A stretch of 49,508 nucleotides of DNA from Leptolyngbyaceae cyanobacterium MO_188.B28 (lineage in GTDB: Bacteria > Cyanobacteriota > Cyanobacteriia > Phormidesmidales > Phormidesmidaceae), in the NCBI GenBank assembly GCA_030065175.1, contig JASJDH010000006.1:1-49508 (forward strand), given 5' to 3'. The notes under the pieces were generated by a model. That model had not been told where the DNA came from, did not search any database, and was given only the letters and a program-made list of their open reading frames with translations. This document shows positions 45,587 to 49,508 of the stretch, one piece after another. Positions within the stretch are counted from its first letter, which is position 1. Each line of letters begins with the position of its first letter. The translations under genes were made by a program, and so were the position numbers.

Positions 45587-46786
45587 TCAATCACAGCCTA
45601 ATAAAAAATTCATCAGTATTTGATTACGCTCGGCTTGTTTACTGGTTGCTGTTTCCTCTTTAGAAAACCGTTCTCGAAGTTCTTGGCTTTTTGCTAGTTC
45701 TTCTGCTTGCTTATTCTTCAAGTAAGTGAAGCCTCTTGCCAGCGGGAAGCTTTCAAATTCCGCTGGAACCTTCATCCCTTGTTGTTCCATGAGTTCTTGA
45801 TCCACATATATAGGACGGAGCATTTGCAATGCTAGAGCGATCGCATCACTGGGACGTGCATCTACTTGCCGAATGTGATCTCCGCAACGCAGCGAAACAC
45901 TTGCGCAGTAAGTATATTCTCGAATTGCTTCAATCTGTACTGACTCTAATTCAATACTTGCAGCATTTAGCAGGTTTGCCATTAATTGGAATGTCATTGG
46001 TCTAGGAAGAGAAGTTTCATTAAGGCTTTGACCAATCGTCTCTCCAGACCAGATGCCTACCCAAATCGGCAGAAATTGACGTTCTTTTTCATCCCACAGC
46101 ACCGCAACATAACTGGTTGGGTTATCCTGCTCAGGATAAGGTACTATATCTGCAATCTTAACTTGGATCATGGCGTCATTCCTTTGCGGTTTCAACGCAT
46201 TTGCGTTGGTTTTCATGTAAAGCGGCGACAATTGTTCCTTAAGTTGTTTTCTGGCTTTGTGTAAACGCCCCTTGACGGCGGTAATGGAGATACCCAAAAA
46301 GTTTGCAATCTCGTTTAAAGTTAATTGTTCAAAATAGAACAACCGAGTTGCCGTGCGATTTTTAGGGGATAAAGCATTAACGGCCTCCAAAACTAAGCCG
46401 TAGAGTTCTTGCTCTTCAGCAACTGTCATGGGATCCGGGGAGGTGGCTATAAAAGGATTGATATCCACTTGTAATCCGCCCATTGTTTCTTCAAACGATA
46501 GGAGAGTCACTTTCCGATTCCGATGGCGAAGGTAGCTGCGACAAACATTCAGAACAATCCCACAGAGCCAGGACTGGAAGTGATTGACCTCTCGCAGCCG
46601 ATCTAGTGACAGATAAGCCTGCAAAAAAGCTTCCTGGACCAAATCCTGAGCAATGTCAGTTTGAACAACTATGCTCCGAGCAAAGCGAAATGCAAGAGGT
46701 TGATAGCGTTCGATTAGGCGGCTAAAGGCTGCCTTATCTCCACAACGAGCTAAAGCCACAAGTTCAGCATCTGTTCTTTGAACCAC
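45587..46786 (-). CDS. ECF sigma factor fused to a bifunctional nuclease (BFN/DUF151) domain
   Basis: A 399-residue two-part protein. Residues about 5-90 are sigma region 2 (LIERYQPLAFRFARSIV, AQDLVQEAFLQAYLSLDRL, FQSWLCGIVLNVCRSYLRHR). Residues about 130-195 are region 4 (LFYFEQLTLNEIANFLGISI, TAVKGRLHKARKQL), so the ECF sigma is complete. Residues about 205-345 form a BFN domain: VLWDEKERQFLPIWVGI, RPMTFQLMANLLNAASIELE, VDARPSDAIALALQMLRPIY and VDQELMEQQGM. A charged helical tail follows. BFN proteins in other organisms have nuclease activity. The join is in one continuous frame. The start is GTG. No anti-sigma gene is adjacent. Confidence 0.88.
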   Translation of the reverse strand: MVQRTDAELVALARCGDKAAFSRLIERYQPLAFRFARSIVVQTDIAQDLVQEAFLQAYLSLDRLREVNHFQSWLCGIVLNVCRSYLRHRNRKVTLLSFEETMGGLQVDINPFIATSPDPMTVAEEQELYGLVLEAVNALSPKNRTATRLFYFEQLTLNEIANFLGISITAVKGRLHKARKQLKEQLSPLYMKTNANALKPQRNDAMIQVKIADIVPYPEQDNPTSYVAVLWDEKERQFLPIWVGIWSGETIGQSLNETSLPRPMTFQLMANLLNAASIELESVQIEAIREYTYCASVSLRCGDHIRQVDARPSDAIALALQMLRPIYVDQELMEQQGMKVPAEFESFPLARGFTYLKNKQAEELAKSQELRERFSKEETATSKQAERNQILMNFLLGCD

Positions 46787-46891
46787 AACTTCGATCGACC
46801 GCTAAAGGTATGTTCATCTGTCAGTGTCAAAAACTGACTAAAAGGTTACTCTTTATCTGAAGTTTTTTATCAAGGCGAACATCCACAATAT

Positions 46892-47608
46892 TCAAAGGGT
46901 GCTGATCCACAGTACCCCTGGCAGTGTAAAAAAGCTGAGCAACGTCGACAGCACAATCGTTCTAGCCACGCGCACCGCATCTCCCCCCAACTCCGTCACC
47001 CAAATCAGAGAATTCACCGCTACGGGCATCGCGGACTGCACCATCGCCACCTGCAAATCCAGTCCCTCTAACCCCAACAATCGCCCCGTTCCATAGGCCA
47101 GTAACGGCGATACCAACAGCCGAATCCCAGCCCCAAACAATTCATAGCGCCCAAACACAAACTGAGTCCGCGACAACTGTACACCCAGCGTCAGCAGCGC
47201 CATCGGAGTCGCCCCACCGCCGAGCAACACCACTCCGCCAGAATCGACTGGGGCAGCAACATCCCACCCGATGATTGGATCGCCAACCCCGCCAACGCCG
47301 ACCACAATATCGGCTGTCGCAGGGTAAAGACGACGCCAGTCCTGATTCCCGTCCCCTTCAGCACAATGGGAAACAGGCTAGTCACCAAGAGATTCACCCC
47401 CACCAGATACAACGTTGCCCGCTCTAGCCCCGCCTGCCCTAACGAAAACAAGACAAATGGCAATCCCATATTACCAACATTGGCGAATAAAACGATCGCG
47501 ATCAACCCCTTGCGCTCATTCAGCGAAAATTTGAGGCTGCGGCCCAACCCCACCGCAATCAAATAGAGCAACGCAGTATTGATCAATAGGACAGCAAGCA
47601 GCGCGATC
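46892..47608 (-). pseudogene. AEC (auxin efflux carrier) family permease, truncated and frameshifted copy
   Basis: This region duplicates the AEC gene at the right end. The 5' limit of similarity found in the window is 47608, where the copy begins IALLAVLLINTALLYL with a TAG a few codons further upstream, so the N-terminus is missing. Compared with the second copy one base is lost near 47240 (CCGCCAGAATCG against CCGCCACCAATCG), which switches frame in the middle of GGMLLPQ. The 3' half continues in another frame to GVLWISTL. It cannot make a full transporter. Confidence 0.85.
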
Positions 47609-47637
47609 TCATTATCTAACTACTCATGCATTGCTCC

Positions 47638-47702
47638 AGATCCCAGGGTTCTTGTGGGGGCCAGTACCTATATATCTTCCCAACCAGAGAACCCTGGGAT
47701 CT
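47638..47702. repeat. 15-bp perfect inverted repeat
   Basis: AGATCCCAGGGTTCT (47638-47652) pairs exactly with AGAACCCTGGGATCT (47688-47702) over a 35-base centre, between the broken AEC copy and the PEP-CTERM gene. It is similar in style to other spacer palindromes of this genome. Confidence 0.7.
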
Positions 47703-47894
47703 TTCCTCAGGAATCTGGTTACTGCGCCCTCAAAACACATATTGAGCATTTCACCAAAACTTCAATGAACTTTGATAACCCTCCATAGCTGATTATGAGT
47801 GAGTTCATACTAGTATTTTCTCTAGTATTGGTGAAATAGATTTAGCAAAGATCTGGGTTGCTGTTATCCCTTTAATTAAGTAAGAGTAAATATT

Positions 47895-48695
47895 ATGTTA
47901 GGCGGAACATCACAAAAATGGGCGGTAGTGGGAGGTATTTCGCTTTCAGTCATCTTCGGTATCGGCCAACCTGCCGCCGCCGCGCGATTTCGGATGGATA
48001 TCGCATATACCCAAGCAGACTTGTTGCCTCCCTGGGATCTTCCCGAAACCGGATCAGGCTTTTTCGAGTTTGATGGCGCCACCTACGGTGAATTTATAAT
48101 CACAAGCCTGATTTTTCAGAATTATGAAACCTTTCCAGGTACTCCTCTGTTTCCAAACGGCCAAACGGAGCCTTATCCGCTAAACACAGAGAGCCTATTG
48201 ACCCCAATTGTCTTTGCCCCCGACACTTTTCTAATCTCAACGCCCACTCGCTTAAGTGCATTGGGTTCCTTAGATTTTCAAACCAGTGTCGGGAGAGAGC
48301 GCTGCCGCACCGATCCGATCGCCCGCGGCGGCGCGCTTTGTAACGCCTTTGTCCCTTCGCCGTTAGTTCAGCTCGATCTGAGTTTTGATAACCCAATTTT
48401 CGATGGCGACACCGATCAGTTCTTTGCCTCCAATTTCTCATGGTCGCTGACAGCAACCACAGCGTTCGAGATCCCCGACCTGCGGTTTCCGGTTCCGGCA
48501 GGGAGCACCATAGGCGCTGGAGTCAATGTAGACGTCCTTAATCCGTTTCCCGGAGATATCGGTCCAGAAGTGATCCCAGCAAACCGGGCCACCCCAATTG
48601 CAGCTTCTTCGATTCCCGAACCAGGCTCAATCTTTGGCCTACTGATTGCAACAGGCGCCAGCATAGGGCTAAAGCGCAAGCGGCAACAGACCTAG
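47895..48695 (+). CDS. PEP-CTERM sorting-domain protein
   Basis: A 266-residue exported protein. The N-terminus KWAVVGGISLSVIFGIGQPA then AAA is a signal peptide. The C-terminus IPEPGSIFGLLIATGASIGL followed by KRKRQQT is the classic PEP motif, hydrophobic helix and basic tail recognised by exosortase (EpsH/XrtB class). The middle is beta-rich and without known family. Such proteins are processed and delivered to the cell surface or exopolysaccharide matrix. The gene sits between two copies of an AEC permease and is the only plus-strand gene in this part. Confidence 0.85.
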   Translation: MLGGTSQKWAVVGGISLSVIFGIGQPAAAARFRMDIAYTQADLLPPWDLPETGSGFFEFDGATYGEFIITSLIFQNYETFPGTPLFPNGQTEPYPLNTESLLTPIVFAPDTFLISTPTRLSALGSLDFQTSVGRERCRTDPIARGGALCNAFVPSPLVQLDLSFDNPIFDGDTDQFFASNFSWSLTATTAFEIPDLRFPVPAGSTIGAGVNVDVLNPFPGDIGPEVIPANRATPIAASSIPEPGSIFGLLIATGASIGLKRKRQQT

Positions 48696-48707
48696 CAACA
48701 ATTCACG

Positions 48708-48785
48708 TAGGTTGGGTTGAGTTCTGCAAAACCTAACAAGCCAAACATTTCGGAGTTGTTGGGCTTCATCCTCAAACCAACCCAC
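48708..48785. repeat. GTAGGTTGGGTTGA dispersed repeat, second site
   Basis: GTAGGTTGGGTTGAGTTCTG near 48709 and CAACCCAC near 48780 can form a large imperfect hairpin after the PEP-CTERM stop. It is related to the repeat at 35448. Confidence 0.55.
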
Positions 48786-48790
48786 AGTCC

Positions 48791-49508
48791 TCAAAAGGCG
48801 CTGAGCCACAACACTCCCGGCAGTGTAAAAAAGCTGAGCAACGTCGATAGCACAATCGTTCTAGCCACCCGCACCGCATCTCCCCCCAACTCCGTCACCC
48901 AAATCAGAGAATTCACCGCCACCGGCATCGCCGACTGCACCACCGCCACCTGCAAATCCAATCCCTCCAAACCCAACAATCGCCCCGTTCCATAGGCCAA
49001 CAACGGCGACACCAACAGCCGAATTCCCGCCCCAAACAACTCATAGCGCCCAAACACAAACTGAGTCCGCGACAGCTGCACGCCTAACGTCAGCAGCGCC
49101 ATCGGAATCGCCCCGCCGCCGAGTAGCACAACCCCGCCACCAATCGCTTGGGGCAGCAGCATCCCACCCGACGCTTGGATCGCCAACCCCGCCAGCACCG
49201 ACCACAATACTGGCTGTCGCAGGGTAAAGACCACGCCAGTCCTGATTCCCGTCCCCTTCAGCACAATGGGAAACAGGCCAGTCACCAAGAGATTCACCCC
49301 CACCAGATACACCGTCGCCCGCTCGAGTCCCGCCTGCCCTAGCGAAAACAAGACAAACGGCAACCCCATATTGCCAACATTGGCGAACAAGGCGATCGCG
49401 ATCAAACCCTTCCGCTCATCCCGCGAAAATTTGAGGCTGCGGCCCAGCCCCACTGCAATCAGATAGAGCAAAGCGGTGTTGATCAATAGGACAGCAAGCA
49501 GCGCGATC
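48791..49508 (-). CDS. AEC-family permease, N-terminus outside window
   Basis: A minus-strand partial gene of 238 codons that stays open to the right edge, so the methionine-like TTG at 49486 is not the true start. It encodes at least seven hydrophobic segments with LFANVGNMGLPFVLFSLG and LLTLGVQLS, VQSAMPVAVNSLIW and LLSFFTLPGVLW, typical of auxin efflux carrier (AEC)/malonate-type transporters. Substrates of bacterial members are organic acids or unknown. It is the intact parent or sister of the broken copy at 46892-47608. Confidence 0.85.
   Translation of the reverse strand, partial: IALLAVLLINTALLYLIAVGLGRSLKFSRDERKGLIAIALFANVGNMGLPFVLFSLGQAGLERATVYLVGVNLLVTGLFPIVLKGTGIRTGVVFTLRQPVLWSVLAGLAIQASGGMLLPQAIGGGVVLLGGGAIPMALLTLGVQLSRTQFVFGRYELFGAGIRLLVSPLLAYGTGRLLGLEGLDLQVAVVQSAMPVAVNSLIWVTELGGDAVRVARTIVLSTLLSFFTLPGVLWLSAF

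Noticed and set aside
48100-48456. 118-codon minus-strand ORF under the PEP-CTERM gene
   Set aside because: Arg-rich shadow of the real plus-strand gene.

Overview
The window looks like chromosomal DNA from a cyanobacterium. The octamer GCGATCGC (HIP1) is scattered through genes and spacers. The gene set is also typical: a Gap1-type glyceraldehyde-3-phosphate dehydrogenase, pentapeptide-repeat and TPR proteins, a PEP-CTERM protein, and palindromic spacer repeats of the kind common in filamentous cyanobacteria. The species cannot be named from the sequence alone.

Layout. 1-4.2 kb: a partial CDF metal exporter, an EamA/DMT exporter, a pRiA4b ORF-3-family gene cut in two by one in-frame TAG, and a probably exported MsrB. 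4.5-8.1 kb: a TPR protein and a B12-binding radical SAM enzyme. 8.5-11.6 kb: two tandem family-2 glycosyltransferases divergent from a sulfotransferase, suggesting a sulfated glycan. 11.9-14 kb: htpG. 14.2-16.3 kb: a two-gene unit, a deoxyribosyltransferase-like/Nudix fusion plus a membrane protein of unknown family, which is a candidate uncharacterised nucleotide-centred module. 16.3-19 kb: a lipoprotein, an ABC permease and an HD-domain protein. 19.7-22 kb: tRNA-Gly(CCC), a proline-rich gene scrambled by frameshifts, a small TPR protein and a methyltransferase-like gene broken by a 1-base deletion. 22-30 kb: a pentapeptide-repeat membrane protein, then gap1, eno and glgP on the minus strand (glycogen breakdown and lower glycolysis). 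30.4-34.4 kb: MgtE, a DUF3102-like protein fused to what looks like a dead adenine-methyltransferase domain, and a half-size TauE/SafE permease.

34.5-45.6 kb is the most distinctive region: a minus-strand island of a TetR regulator, a small unknown protein, a beta-carbonic-anhydrase-like protein, nei, an SLC6-type Na+ symporter, an IS982 insertion, nitrilase, amidinotransferase, tautomerase, a second nitrilase, an isochorismatase-like hydrolase and an SDR. Four near-identical 20-bp sites sit just upstream of tetR, the unknown gene, the transporter and the first nitrilase. They fit a TetR operator and tie the island into one local regulon, plausibly for uptake and hydrolysis of a nitrile, cyanide or guanidino compound. 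The substrate is unknown.

45.6-49.5 kb: an ECF sigma factor fused to a bifunctional-nuclease (BFN/DUF151) domain, then a truncated and frameshifted AEC-permease copy, a PEP-CTERM protein and a second AEC copy that runs off the right end.

Four genes carry clear disruptions: an amber stop, a 1-base deletion, a 47-bp out-of-frame duplication, and a truncated frameshifted copy. Local decay or sequencing error could each explain part of this. Four copies of an about 90-110 bp hairpin element with an octanucleotide core lie in spacers.
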